Shown piece after piece: positions 5,818-12,834 of a stretch of 14,516 bases of DNA; the stretch's first letter is position 1; the number at the start of each line of letters is the position of its first letter. Under the pieces are notes generated by a model. It worked only from the letters and a program-made list of their open reading frames with translations. It did no database searches and was not told where the DNA came from. Source of the DNA: CAG-452 sp045531335 (GTDB lineage Bacteria; Bacillota; Clostridia; TANB77; CAG-508); the NCBI GenBank assembly GCA_045531335.1, contig JAZSDU010000025.1, positions 1-14,516 of the forward strand, given 5' to 3'. Both the position numbers and the translations under genes were made by a program.

Positions 5818-6768
5818 ATGGAATTAAAATATATAAAAAACGACTTATCTAATTACACAAATGTTAGACAAGTTTTAAAAAATGAATTTAATATGTCTAA
5901 TAGATTGATTACTAAACTAAAACAAAACAAATTAATTTATTTGAATGATAAAGAAACTTATTTAGATAAGTCATTATCTATAGGCGATGTTGTAAAATGT
6001 AAAATTGATTTTGATGAATCCTCAGACAACATTATTTCTACAAAAATGGATTTAAAAATCATATATGAAGATGATTATCTTTTAGCCGTTGATAAACCTT
6101 TTAATATGGCAGTTCATCCTTCTATTTTACATTACGAAAACAGCTTATCTAATGGTGTTAAATATTATTTTGAATCTATTGGATTAAATAAAAAAATTAG
6201 GCCTGTTAATAGACTAGATCGAGATACAACAGGTATAGTGTTATTTGCAAAAAACGAATACATTCAAGAATGTTTAATAAAGCAAATGAATTCTAGGATA
6301 TTTTATAAAGAATATATAGCAATACTAGAAGGATTATTAGATCAATCCAAAGGCATTATAAATGCTCCAATTGCCAGAAAAGATGGTAGTATAATAGAAA
6401 GATGTATTGATGAAAATGGTTCTAATGCTGTTTCACATTATGAAGTGATTGATAGTAAAAATAATTCATCTTTAGTAAAATTTGTTTTAGAAACTGGAAG
6501 AACTCATCAAATAAGATTACATTCAAAACATATAGGTCATCCTATAATTGGAGATACTTTATATGGAAATAAATCTAATTTAATATCAAGGCAAGCCCTT
6601 CATTGTCACAAAATATCATTTATACATCCAGTTACTAAAAATAAAATAGAGATAATTTCTTCAATGCCAGAAGACATGAATTTTATTAATTCGGGCTGTC
6701 GGGGACGCCAGCCCCTACATATAATTTCAAATTTAATTGTAGGGGTCGCCGCCCTCGGCGACCCGTAA
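5818..6768 (+). CDS. RluA-family rRNA pseudouridine synthase with a repeat-derived C-terminus
   Basis: The 316-aa enzyme isomerises uridine to pseudouridine in RNA. An N-terminal S4-like RNA-binding domain (about 1-65) precedes the catalytic domain. Motif I is RLD at 132-134 with catalytic Asp134, within PVNRLDRDTTG; TGRTHQIRLH (227-236) and HPIIGDTLYG (241-250) are typical. I chose ATG 5818, preceded by a modest AAAGTGA site; ATG 5803 would add five residues. A longer frame would run through the tRNA and is not credible. The last 24-25 residues (about 292-316) are encoded by a REP-like repeat that has replaced the native stop. Homologues normally end soon after a motif like SMPEDM (282-287). 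Which RluA subfamily and which target uridine cannot be told from sequence alone. Confidence 0.93.
   Translation: MELKYIKNDLSNYTNVRQVLKNEFNMSNRLITKLKQNKLIYLNDKETYLDKSLSIGDVVKCKIDFDESSDNIISTKMDLKIIYEDDYLLAVDKPFNMAVHPSILHYENSLSNGVKYYFESIGLNKKIRPVNRLDRDTTGIVLFAKNEYIQECLIKQMNSRIFYKEYIAILEGLLDQSKGIINAPIARKDGSIIERCIDENGSNAVSHYEVIDSKNNSSLVKFVLETGRTHQIRLHSKHIGHPIIGDTLYGNKSNLISRQALHCHKISFIHPVTKNKIEIISSMPEDMNFINSGCRGRQPLHIISNLIVGVAALGDP
6693..6764. repeat. REP-like repeat pair, copy B, inside the 3' end of the rluA-family gene
   Basis: The first unit is a hairpin GGGCTG (6693-6698)/CAGCCC (6709-6714) followed by CTAC (6715-6718). The second is GTAG (6739-6742) followed by a perfect 9-bp hairpin, 6743-6751 with 6756-6764. 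The two units point outward, the opposite of copies C and D, and CCCCTACA/TGTAGGGG forms a further inverted repeat between them. The TAA stop of the gene lies 2 bp after the second hairpin. Confidence 0.75.
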
Positions 6769-6794
6769 CAAAATATGGAACTTTCCTATACAAT

Positions 6795-6840
6795 AAAAAA
6801 GAGAAAGAAAAAATCTATAATTTTTTCTTTCTCTTTTTTT
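6795..6840. terminator. Bidirectional terminator between the rluA-family gene and rnpB
   Basis: A perfect purine/pyrimidine stem of 19 bp (6795-6813 with 6821-6839), plus a T-A pair inside, has a loop of about 5 nt. A and T runs at both feet let it act on both strands. It lies 7 bp past the mature 3' end of rnpB. Confidence 0.85.
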
Positions 6841-6846
6841 GGTTAA

Positions 6847-7192
6847 AGTAAATCTATAAGCCGGGTTCTGTTAAAAACAGTCATTTATCTAGAATATATA
6901 TTACTATATATCTCAAGCCACCAGTTTAAGAAGATGACGAGCAGTCTTAGCCTTCTTGTATTTAGGTGTTGCTCCAGATGGGGTTTACATTGACCAAATA
7001 TGTCACCATATCTGCGGTAAGCTCTTACCTCACCTTTTCACCCTTACTGTACTTTAAGTACAGCGGTTATTTTCTGTTGCACTTTCCTTAAGGTTTCCCT
7101 CACTGGACGTTATCCAGCATCATTGCTCTATGGAGCCCGGACTTTCCTCATATAGGACCTTGCGGTATCTATACGCGACTGTTCAATTTACT
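6847..7192 (-). ncRNA. rnpB: RNase P RNA (type A)
   Basis: This is the catalytic RNA that removes 5' leaders from tRNA precursors. Conserved core segments are seen on the minus strand: GAGGAAAGTCCGGGCTCC near the 5' side (7149-7132), AGGGTGAAAAGGTGAGGTAA followed by GAGCTTACCG in the middle, and ACAGAACCCGGCTTATAG near the 3' end. The GAGGAAAGTCCGGGCTCC form resembles type A and not the Bacillus type B RNA. Ends were set by helix P1, AGTAAAT at 7192-7186 with ATTTACT at 6853-6847, giving about 346 nt. A promoter with correct spacing lies just upstream and a terminator just downstream. Confidence 0.95.
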
Positions 7193-7200
7193 CTTATTAT

Positions 7201-7229
7201 ATTTTACATTTATTTTTATAAAAAGTCAA
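7201..7229 (-). promoter_or_regulatory. Promoter of rnpB
   Basis: Minus strand: -35 TTGACT (7229-7224), 17-bp spacer, -10 TAAAAT (7206-7201), 8 bp before the predicted RNA start. The -35 lies 2 bp after the lipoprotein stop codon. Confidence 0.8.
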
Positions 7230-7231
7230 TA

Positions 7232-8149
7232 TTACAGTGTATTAACACTTTCCATAAGATTTTTATACTTAACATAGAATAACTTTCTGTCTTTATATGA
7301 TAATGAATTCTGTAACTCTTTTATTAACACATATGTTCTATTAGTTTTATATTCTTTATCTTTTATATATTCAATATCAGTTGTTATATTTTTAAATGTC
7401 TTTTCAGCTTCTAAAATATTGTTTTCTACAGTTATCCAATCTCCTTGTTCTACAACGGAATAAGCATTTATTATATGTGATTTTACTTGTTTTATATTTT
7501 GAGTGCTATTTTCTGCGGATATATCATTTTCAATTATTGGAATATATGAATATAACTTTGCAATATTCGTTAATGAATCTATTTTATTCTCATCTTTTAT
7601 ACTAATAATACAATTATCTAATGTAGTGCTAAAATTTAGTATATCATTGTTATCAATATTTAAACTAGATAAATCTAATAAAACAACCGTCCAAGCCTCA
7701 TTTATTGTTTCTATTTGAGTTTTTATAGATTTCCAATCTATCTTATTTTCATCAGAATCTAAAACTGTATTTGGTTGCATTTGAGTGGTTGTTATGTTTG
7801 TTTTTTGGCTTTCCTCTCCTGCTCCGCTTTGACTACTTGATTCTTTCTGCTGTCCTCCCGATGTTCCACTTCCTCCCGAAGGTTCATTTCCACTTTGAGT
7901 ACTTGATGTTCCGTTTGAATTTTCTTCACCCAAACTAACTTCCTCTGATGAAATTGCATAATTTTGCATAGATATATTGTTTAATTTGTTTGCAATGCTA
8001 ACAATTTGACTATCTAAATATTCCAACTCTTCAATAACCTTAGTTTTTGTATCTTCATTACTTATATTTTTATTAGTGCATCCTGTAAAAAGTAACAAAA
8101 ATATAGTAAAAATAAATGCTATAAAAAAAACAGTTTTATTTTTTTGCAT
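7232..8149 (-). CDS. Putative lipoprotein of unknown function with a Ser/Gly linker
   Basis: The 305-aa product starts with a charged n-region, a hydrophobic core (about 7-22) and a lipobox-like FTGC, so Cys24 is the probable lipidation site and the protein would face outward on the membrane. Residues about 27-65 look helical. Residues about 66-127 form a low-complexity linker rich in Ser, Gly, Gln and Glu. A second helical domain (about 135-305) has no motif I recognise. The ATG at 8149 has an AAGGTGA ribosome binding site. A TATACT -10-like element lies at 8202-8197 on the minus strand in the divergent gap with the 93-aa gene, without a clear -35. No terminator separates it from rnpB, which has its own promoter. 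Confidence 0.8.
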   Translation of the reverse strand: MQKNKTVFFIAFIFTIFLLLFTGCTNKNISNEDTKTKVIEELEYLDSQIVSIANKLNNISMQNYAISSEEVSLGEENSNGTSSTQSGNEPSGGSGTSGGQQKESSSQSGAGEESQKTNITTTQMQPNTVLDSDENKIDWKSIKTQIETINEAWTVVLLDLSSLNIDNNDILNFSTTLDNCIISIKDENKIDSLTNIAKLYSYIPIIENDISAENSTQNIKQVKSHIINAYSVVEQGDWITVENNILEAEKTFKNITTDIEYIKDKEYKTNRTYVLIKELQNSLSYKDRKLFYVKYKNLMESVNTL

Positions 8150-8247
8150 GTTATCACCTTAATGTATTGTTTCCAATATTTTAACATTTATTCTTTAGTA
8201 TAACACAATGAATAATAGAAATAATAATTATTGAAGGAGTTTATAAA

Positions 8248-8529
8248 GTGAGTGTTTTTGTTAATTTATACAGTAATAAGGATAAAGAAATATTTAAATT
8301 TTTGAATAGTTATAATAAAGAACTTTTAAAAAGTAAAAATGTTTTAGAATGGAAAAAGGAATATCAAAATCCTATTGAAATAGCTGATATAATTGGTGTA
8401 TTTATAGATAATAATGAAAGTTATGATATTACTATGTGGATTAGTCTAGATAAGGATTTCTTTATAAATGTTACAGACTATAATGCAGATCAAATAATAA
8501 GATACCTCTTTGAGAGGTATCCCTATTAG
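8248..8529 (+). CDS. Unknown 93-aa protein
   Basis: I do not recognise this family. A GTG start at 8248 follows GAAGGAG at about 9 nt, which supports the start. The product is soluble, rich in Lys, Asn and aromatic residues, with probable helices at about 10-38 and 80-90 and a beta-like centre (about 45-75). No cysteine, signal or membrane segment is seen. The final codons are written inside a perfect hairpin (8501-8521), and its TAG stop overlaps the TAA stop of the convergent zinc-ribbon gene by 4 bp. It diverges from the lipoprotein gene. Confidence 0.7.
   Translation: MSVFVNLYSNKDKEIFKFLNSYNKELLKSKNVLEWKKEYQNPIEIADIIGVFIDNNESYDITMWISLDKDFFINVTDYNADQIIRYLFERYPY
8501..8521. terminator. Hairpin inside convergent gene ends, possible shared terminator
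   Basis: GATACCTCT (8501-8509) and AGAGGTATC (8513-8521) form a perfect 9-bp stem with a 3-nt loop. On the plus strand a seven-T run comes about 12 nt later, and on the minus strand the following sequence is moderately T-rich. It is the only candidate terminator between the two overlapping convergent genes. Confidence 0.5.
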
Positions 8530-8984
8530 CTATTTTTTTCTTCTAGTTTTTCTTTTACAATTTCTGCTTCTTTTGTGTTTTGGGGAGAAATCTCTGTTCT
8601 TTCTAATTTTTCTTCAGCTTTTTCTAAAACTGTTTCTTCTTCTGTTTGTCTTTCTCCACATTGAGAGCAAAAAATAGAACTTGTTTCTATTTCTGCAAAA
8701 CATTTTTTACACATTTTTTTATTATTTAGTTCTAATATCTGTTTTCTTGCATTTTCTATCTCTTTTGATAAAGTATCAATTTTAGAACAATCTTCACTTA
8801 TTAATTCATCTATATCAATATTTTCTTCTCTAATATGATTTTCATAAACTTTTCTTCCTAGTTCTTCATAAAATTCTTTTACTCTCTCTTTGTTCTCCGC
8901 AATTTCAATTTTTAACTTTGCTTCTGTTGCTATTTTAGCTGTTGTCTCTGTAGTTTTCTTTCCTAAATCATTAAAAAAGCTCAT
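8526..8984 (-). CDS. Zinc-ribbon protein with flanking coiled-coil segments
   Basis: The 152-aa protein has two CxxC knuckles, C92/C95 (MCKKC) and C106/C109 (FCSQCG), a treble-clef or zinc-ribbon spacing expected to hold one zinc. Residues about 10-90 are strongly helical and charged (AKLKIEIAENKERVKEFYEE), likely a coiled coil, and the C-terminal tail (about 112-152) is highly acidic. Proteins of this layout are common in Clostridia, but I know no assigned role. It lies 69 bp after gpsA with no terminator between, so it probably ends the der-plsY-gpsA operon. A GGAG site precedes the ATG, and an inverted repeat (8980-9023) could hide the start codon in RNA. Confidence 0.8.
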   Translation of the reverse strand: MSFFNDLGKKTTETTAKIATEAKLKIEIAENKERVKEFYEELGRKVYENHIREENIDIDELISEDCSKIDTLSKEIENARKQILELNNKKMCKKCFAEIETSSIFCSQCGERQTEEETVLEKAEEKLERTEISPQNTKEAEIVKEKLEEKNS

Positions 8985-9023
8985 ATCTTTTAAATCTCCT
9001 TTTCAAAATTCTTTAGATATGAG
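8980..9023 (-). promoter_or_regulatory. Inverted repeat around the ribosome binding site of the zinc-ribbon gene
   Basis: CTCATATCT (8980-8988) and AGATATGAG (9015-9023) are perfect 9-bp complements. In the mRNA the 3' arm contains the start ATG and the GGAG lies in the 26-nt loop, so folding would block initiation. Confidence 0.4.
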
Positions 9024-9053
9024 TTTATTATTACCTTTTTTTTATTAAATATT

Positions 9054-10043
9054 CTAATCTTCTTGTTTTCCTTCTCTAGTCATTAAATTCAAAAGAGCTT
9101 CTCTTGGACTTAAATTATTGTATAAAATGTCATAAATGCTTTTAACTATTGGCATTTCCACATTATATTTTTTTGAAAGTTCGTATGCAATTTCTATATT
9201 ATCTATTGCTTCAATGGTCATTCCAATTTCTTGTTTTGCTTCTTCAATTGTTTTTCCTTGCCCAATTAATATACCTGCTCTTCTATTTCTACTATGATTA
9301 CTTAAGCATGTAACAATTAAATCACCAAGTCCTGTTAATCCATAAATAGTTTTTTGCTCTCCTCCCATTTTAACAGTAAGTTTAGCCATTTCAGAAAGTC
9401 CTCGAGTTAAAAGTGCTGCAAAAGTATTATCTCCTAACTCTAAACCTGTAATTGTTCCAGCACAAAAAGCTATTATATTTTTTAACGCTCCACCAAGTTC
9501 TGCTCCTTTAATATCATTGGATGTATATATTCTCAAAGTTTCATTCATAAAAGTATCTTGAACATTGTCTAAAACTTCTTGATGATTAGATGCAATTACT
9601 AACGCTGTTGGAACTCCCATTGATACTTCCTCTGCATGGCTTGGACCTGATAATCCTCCTATTTTAGCATTTGGCATTTCTTCTTCTACTATTTCATTTA
9701 ATGTATATAATGTTTCTTTTTCAAATCCTTTTGAACAGATTATAATTTGTTGGTTTGTAACATATTTTTTAAATTGCGCTACTACATTCCTTACTACTTT
9801 TGAAGGTGTAACAATTAAAATCATTTCAGTTTCTTCTATAGCTTGTTTAAAATCTGTTGTACAATACATATTGTTTGGTATTTCTACATTAGGTAAGAAC
9901 ATACATTTCTTTTGTTTGTTAATCATATCTGCTTCTTCTTTTTTATATGACCACATTTTTATATTGTTTCCTAATTTCGCTAAATGTATTCCTAATGCTA
10001 CACCCCAACTACCACTGCCTATGATGGATATGTTTTTACTCAT
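9054..10043 (-). CDS. gpsA: Glycerol-3-phosphate dehydrogenase [NAD(P)+]
   Basis: The 329-aa cytoplasmic enzyme reduces dihydroxyacetone phosphate to sn-glycerol-3-phosphate, the backbone for phospholipids. The N-terminal Rossmann motif is GSGSWGVAL. Family blocks follow: SGPSHAEEV, GGALKNIIAFCAG (with the catalytic lysine), the GLELGDNTFAALLTRG block and GLGDLIVTC with NRRAG. Length is typical (about 330 aa). The ATG at 10043 has an AAGGAGAG site. Its product is the substrate of PlsY, encoded just upstream. The 156-bp gap to plsY contains only repeat copy C, which appears inserted into an otherwise conserved der-plsY-gpsA arrangement. Confidence 0.97.
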   Translation of the reverse strand: MSKNISIIGSGSWGVALGIHLAKLGNNIKMWSYKKEEADMINKQKKCMFLPNVEIPNNMYCTTDFKQAIEETEMILIVTPSKVVRNVVAQFKKYVTNQQIIICSKGFEKETLYTLNEIVEEEMPNAKIGGLSGPSHAEEVSMGVPTALVIASNHQEVLDNVQDTFMNETLRIYTSNDIKGAELGGALKNIIAFCAGTITGLELGDNTFAALLTRGLSEMAKLTVKMGGEQKTIYGLTGLGDLIVTCLSNHSRNRRAGILIGQGKTIEEAKQEIGMTIEAIDNIEIAYELSKKYNVEMPIVKSIYDILYNNLSPREALLNLMTREGKQED

Positions 10044-10096
10044 TTGTACTCTCCTTATTATGTGAATTGTTGTTTGCGTGAATAAATTTATGTTTA

Positions 10097-10165
10097 TTGT
10101 AGGGGCAGGTCTTGTGCCTGCCCTTTTTTTGATTTATCGGGCGGGCACAAGACCCGCCCCTACAA
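10097..10165. repeat. REP-like repeat pair, copy C, between plsY and gpsA
   Basis: GTAG (10099-10102) is followed by GGGCAGG/CCTGCCC (10103-10109 with 10117-10123). A mirror unit, GGGCGGG/CCCGCCC (10139-10145 with 10153-10159), is followed by CTAC (10160-10163). The two 7-nt loops, TCTTGTG and CACAAGA, are exactly complementary. Each hairpin keeps perfect pairing although the stems differ (A-T versus G-C). Seven T follow the first hairpin on the plus strand, so it could terminate plus-strand transcription. AATAAATTT occurs on both sides (10081-10089 and 10173-10181). Confidence 0.8.
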
Positions 10166-10199
10166 CATTTGCAATAAATTTAATCCTATAAATCACAAT

Positions 10200-10814
10200 T
10201 TATTTCTTAGAACCTAATTTATTCTCTGTTCCGTTTTTTAATCTTTTTATATTTGTTCTATGGTTAAATACAACTAACAATGCAATTAGTATGCTAATAA
10301 CTATTGATTCAAATTTAACTCCCCCCATAAATACCATAAGTATTGGAAATAATATTGCCGCTAATATTGATCCTACTGATACCATTTTTGTTAATGCTAT
10401 AAGTATTACTCCAAATATTAAACATACTAAACCAATTTTCCAATCTAAAGTTATTAACACTCCAAGTGATGTCGCAACACCTTTTCCTCCTCTAAATTCA
10501 AAAAATATTGGAAATGTATGACCAAGTATTGCAAAAAATCCTGCTAAATATTTTAGAATTTCTACATTTACTTCTTTCCATATCTTTGATGCAATGGTAG
10601 CAATTGCAATTGCTACAACACCTTTTAATATATCACAAACTAATGTTATTGCTGCAGCTTTTTTTCCTACAGATCTTAACACATTTGTTGTACCTGCATT
10701 TCCACTTCCTTTTTCTCTCACATCAAATCCAGCAAATTTTCTGCTAAATATTACTGAAAAACTAATACTTCCTATAAAATATGCAATTATTGAAATTACT
10801 ATATAAATTGTCAT
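10200..10814 (-). CDS. plsY: Acyl-phosphate:glycerol-3-phosphate acyltransferase
   Basis: The 204-aa integral membrane enzyme acylates glycerol-3-phosphate with acyl-phosphate to form lysophosphatidic acid. The three PlsY motifs are visible: GSGNAGTTNVLR near residue 33, GHTFPIFFEFRGGKG near 98, and NHRTNIKRL near the C-terminus. Several hydrophobic segments (about five) fit the family. I chose the ATG at 10814, 9 nt after AAGGAG. The ATG at 10823 would abut the ribosome binding site with no spacing. It lies between der and gpsA on the same strand. The gap to der holds a folded element (10885-10941) but no clear terminator. Confidence 0.96.
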   Translation of the reverse strand: MTIYIVISIIAYFIGSISFSVIFSRKFAGFDVREKGSGNAGTTNVLRSVGKKAAAITLVCDILKGVVAIAIATIASKIWKEVNVEILKYLAGFFAILGHTFPIFFEFRGGKGVATSLGVLITLDWKIGLVCLIFGVILIALTKMVSVGSILAAILFPILMVFMGGVKFESIVISILIALLVVFNHRTNIKRLKNGTENKLGSKK

Positions 10815-10884
10815 AATTAACATCTCCTTACTTTTTATAATATTATCTTTTTTGATAATTCTCCCTTTAATACTATACTTTTAC

Positions 10885-10941
10885 AAGGTTGAGGGACAAA
10901 CCTTAAGTACTGGTATTCCTCACAGGAGAGGAATGTCCCTC
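10885..10941. other. Folded element between der and plsY with mutually exclusive or pseudoknot pairings
   Basis: GAGGGACA (10891-10898) is complementary to TGTCCCTC (10934-10941). GAGGGACA is also the loop of a hairpin AAGGTT (10885-10890)/AACCTT (10899-10904). A third stem is ATTCCTC (10915-10921)/GAGGAAT (10928-10934). On the minus strand it begins 3 nt after the der stop codon. There is no adjacent T-run, so it is not a standard terminator. Confidence 0.5.
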
Positions 10942-10944
10942 GTT

Positions 10945-12267
10945 TTAAGCTTCTCCTTTTTCTCTAGATATTACCCTTATTGGTGTTCCTTCTAATCCAA
11001 AATTTGTTCTTATTTGATTTACTAAATATCTTTCATATGAAAAATGAAATAATTCTTTATTATTTACAAATATAACAAATGTTGGTGGTTTTGTTGAAGC
11101 TTGTGTTGCATATAGTATTTTTAATCTTCTACCTTTGTCTGTAGGTGGTTGCACTACTGCTATTGCTTCATTTATAACTTGGTTAAGCATTGATGTTGAA
11201 ACGCGCATACTATTGTTTGCTGCTACTTTGTTTATTAACTCAAATAATTTGTCTACTCTTTGACCAGTTTTTGCTGATATAAATAGCATTGGTGCGTATG
11301 TTAAATATCCTAATTTATTATATACTTCTTTTTTATAATTCTCTAGTGTTCCAGTTTCTTTTTCTATTTCATCCCATTTATTTATTACTATAATAACACC
11401 TTTACCTGCTTCATGAGCTTCTCCAGCAATTTTTGTATCTTGCTCTGTAACGCCTTCAGTTGCATCTATTAGCAATAAACATACATCTGCTCTTTCGATT
11501 GCAAGCAAAGATCTCATTACACTAAACTTCTCAATTGATTCATTTACTTTGCTTTTCTTTCTTATTCCGGCTGTATCTATAAAATTATATTTACCTTTAC
11601 TATTTTCAAAATATGAATCTATTGCATCACGAGTAGTTCCAGCAATATTACTTACTATAACTCTATCTTCTCCTAATATTTTATTTACAAGTGAAGATTT
11701 TCCTACATTAGGTTTTCCTATTACTGCAACATTTATAATTTCATCATCTTCTTCATTTTCGTCTTTAGGTGGAAATTCTTCATATATTGCATCTAATACA
11801 TCTCCAATTCCTAAAGCATTTGTAGATGATACAGGATGTGGGTCTCCTAGTCCTAAATTATAAAATTCATAAATATCGTCACTAGTTTTTCCAAAATTAT
11901 CAGCTTTATTACACACTAAAACTACTTTCTTTTTTGATTTTCTAAGCATTAAAGCTATTTCTTCATCAGCTGCTGTTATACCTTGTTTTATATCTGTTAA
12001 AAATATTATTACATCAGCTATGTTTATTGCAATATTTGCTTGATTCTTCATTTGAGATAAGATTATATCATTAGATTCTGGCTCTATACCACCAGTATCT
12101 ATTAATGTAAAATTTCTACCTCTCCAATTCGCCTCTCCATAAACTCTATCTCTTGTAACACCCGGCATATCTTCTACTATGGATAATCTTTGTCCAACTA
12201 TATAATTAAAAAATGTTGATTTACCAACATTAGGTTTTCCTATTATTGCAACCATTGGTTTTGCCAT
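10945..12267 (-). CDS. der: Ribosome biogenesis GTPase Der (EngA)
   Basis: The 440-aa protein is a double GTPase needed for assembly of the 50S subunit. The first G domain shows GKPNVGKST (10-18), the DTGG switch and NKAD. The second repeats GKPNVGKSS, DTAG, NKWD and SAK. A C-terminal KH-like domain follows (about 350-440), ending in RNQI-type basic sequence with GLEGTPIRV. Length and order are standard. The ATG at 12267 has an AAGGGTGA site and a consensus-like promoter upstream. It is the first gene of a probable der-plsY-gpsA-zinc-ribbon operon. Confidence 0.98.
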   Translation of the reverse strand: MAKPMVAIIGKPNVGKSTFFNYIVGQRLSIVEDMPGVTRDRVYGEANWRGRNFTLIDTGGIEPESNDIILSQMKNQANIAINIADVIIFLTDIKQGITAADEEIALMLRKSKKKVVLVCNKADNFGKTSDDIYEFYNLGLGDPHPVSSTNALGIGDVLDAIYEEFPPKDENEEDDEIINVAVIGKPNVGKSSLVNKILGEDRVIVSNIAGTTRDAIDSYFENSKGKYNFIDTAGIRKKSKVNESIEKFSVMRSLLAIERADVCLLLIDATEGVTEQDTKIAGEAHEAGKGVIIVINKWDEIEKETGTLENYKKEVYNKLGYLTYAPMLFISAKTGQRVDKLFELINKVAANNSMRVSTSMLNQVINEAIAVVQPPTDKGRRLKILYATQASTKPPTFVIFVNNKELFHFSYERYLVNQIRTNFGLEGTPIRVISREKGEA

Positions 12268-12295
12268 TGTTTTTCACCCTTTTCTTTCGCCTAAT

Positions 12296-12324
12296 ATTTT
12301 ATATCAAATGCCTTGTTTAGTCAA
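12296..12324 (-). promoter_or_regulatory. Promoter of the der operon
   Basis: Minus strand: -35 TTGACT (12324-12319), 17-bp spacer, -10 TAAAAT (12301-12296), 28 bp upstream of the der start codon. Confidence 0.8.
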
Positions 12325-12347
12325 GATTGGAAATTTTTTAGACGGAC

Positions 12348-12454
12348 TTTTTCCTTTTTAGGACGGACTTAATTTAGTCTTTTTTATTATTTAGTTAATT
12401 TAGAAAAATTCTTCAAGAAAAAGACTAAATTAAGTCCGTCCTAAAAAGGAAAAA
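12348..12454. repeat. Perfect 37-bp inverted repeat, MITE-like
   Basis: Arms 12348-12384 and 12418-12454 are exact reverse complements around a 33-nt AT-rich centre. The arm contains TAGGACGGACTTAATTTAGTC. An extra partial direct copy (TTTTTAGACGGACTT) abuts the left arm at about 12335-12349. It sits between the rpmF terminator and the der promoter and carries no reading frame. Confidence 0.7.
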
Positions 12455-12470
12455 AACAAAATTTCTTAAC

Positions 12471-12495
12471 AAAAAAAATGCCTTTGTTTAGGCAT
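12471..12495 (-). terminator. Terminator of rpmF, overlapping its last codons
   Basis: On the minus strand the stem ATGCC/GGCAT (12495-12491 with 12482-12478) has an 8-nt loop and is followed by a T-run (12478-12471). The 5' arm is part of the final GAT GCC codons and the TAA stop is in the loop. Confidence 0.8.
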
Positions 12496-12670
12496 CTTTT
12501 TTTGCTATAATTTCTTTTCCATCATAATATCCACAATTTTTACATACTCTGTGTGGTAATACTGGTTCTCCGCAGTGTTTACATGTTCCAAAACCTGGAG
12601 CTTCTAATTTCCATGTTGATCTTTTTAAATGTGTTCTTTCTTTTGACCATCTTCTTTTTGGTTGTGCCAT
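12488..12670 (-). CDS. rpmF: 50S ribosomal protein L32
   Basis: The 60-aa protein of the large subunit starts AQPKRRWSKERTHLKRS, typical of L32. It carries four zinc cysteines as CKHC and CKNC, so it is the zinc-binding form. The ATG at 12670 is preceded by AGGAGGGA. The gene has its own consensus promoter and its own terminator. In many Clostridia rpmF follows pta, ackA and a yceD-like gene; here it lies almost 9 kb away on the same strand, and no yceD-like gene is seen beside it. Confidence 0.97.
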   Translation of the reverse strand: MAQPKRRWSKERTHLKRSTWKLEAPGFGTCKHCGEPVLPHRVCKNCGYYDGKEIIAKKDA

Positions 12671-12738
12671 CTCTTATTCCCTCCTTGTAATCAAAGATAT
12701 CTATATATCTGTTCTATTATTTTTTCATGAACTATAAT

Positions 12739-12767
12739 AGTATAACCTTTAATTATTAATTTGTCAA
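12739..12767 (-). promoter_or_regulatory. Promoter of rpmF
   Basis: Minus strand: perfect -35 TTGACA (12767-12762), 17-bp spacer, -10 TATACT (12744-12739). The leader is about 60 nt and includes a small GATAT/ATATC hairpin near the ribosome binding site. Confidence 0.88.
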
Positions 12768-12834
12768 GATTTGAAATTAAATTTATTGAAATAAATGATA
12801 AATTTGTGTCTTGTATGTATGTTTCTATAAATAT

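Noticed and set aside
10097..10165. Copy C as a simple terminator of plsY
   Set aside because: The T-run lies on the plus strand, away from plsY, and the paired GTAG units match the dispersed repeat family.
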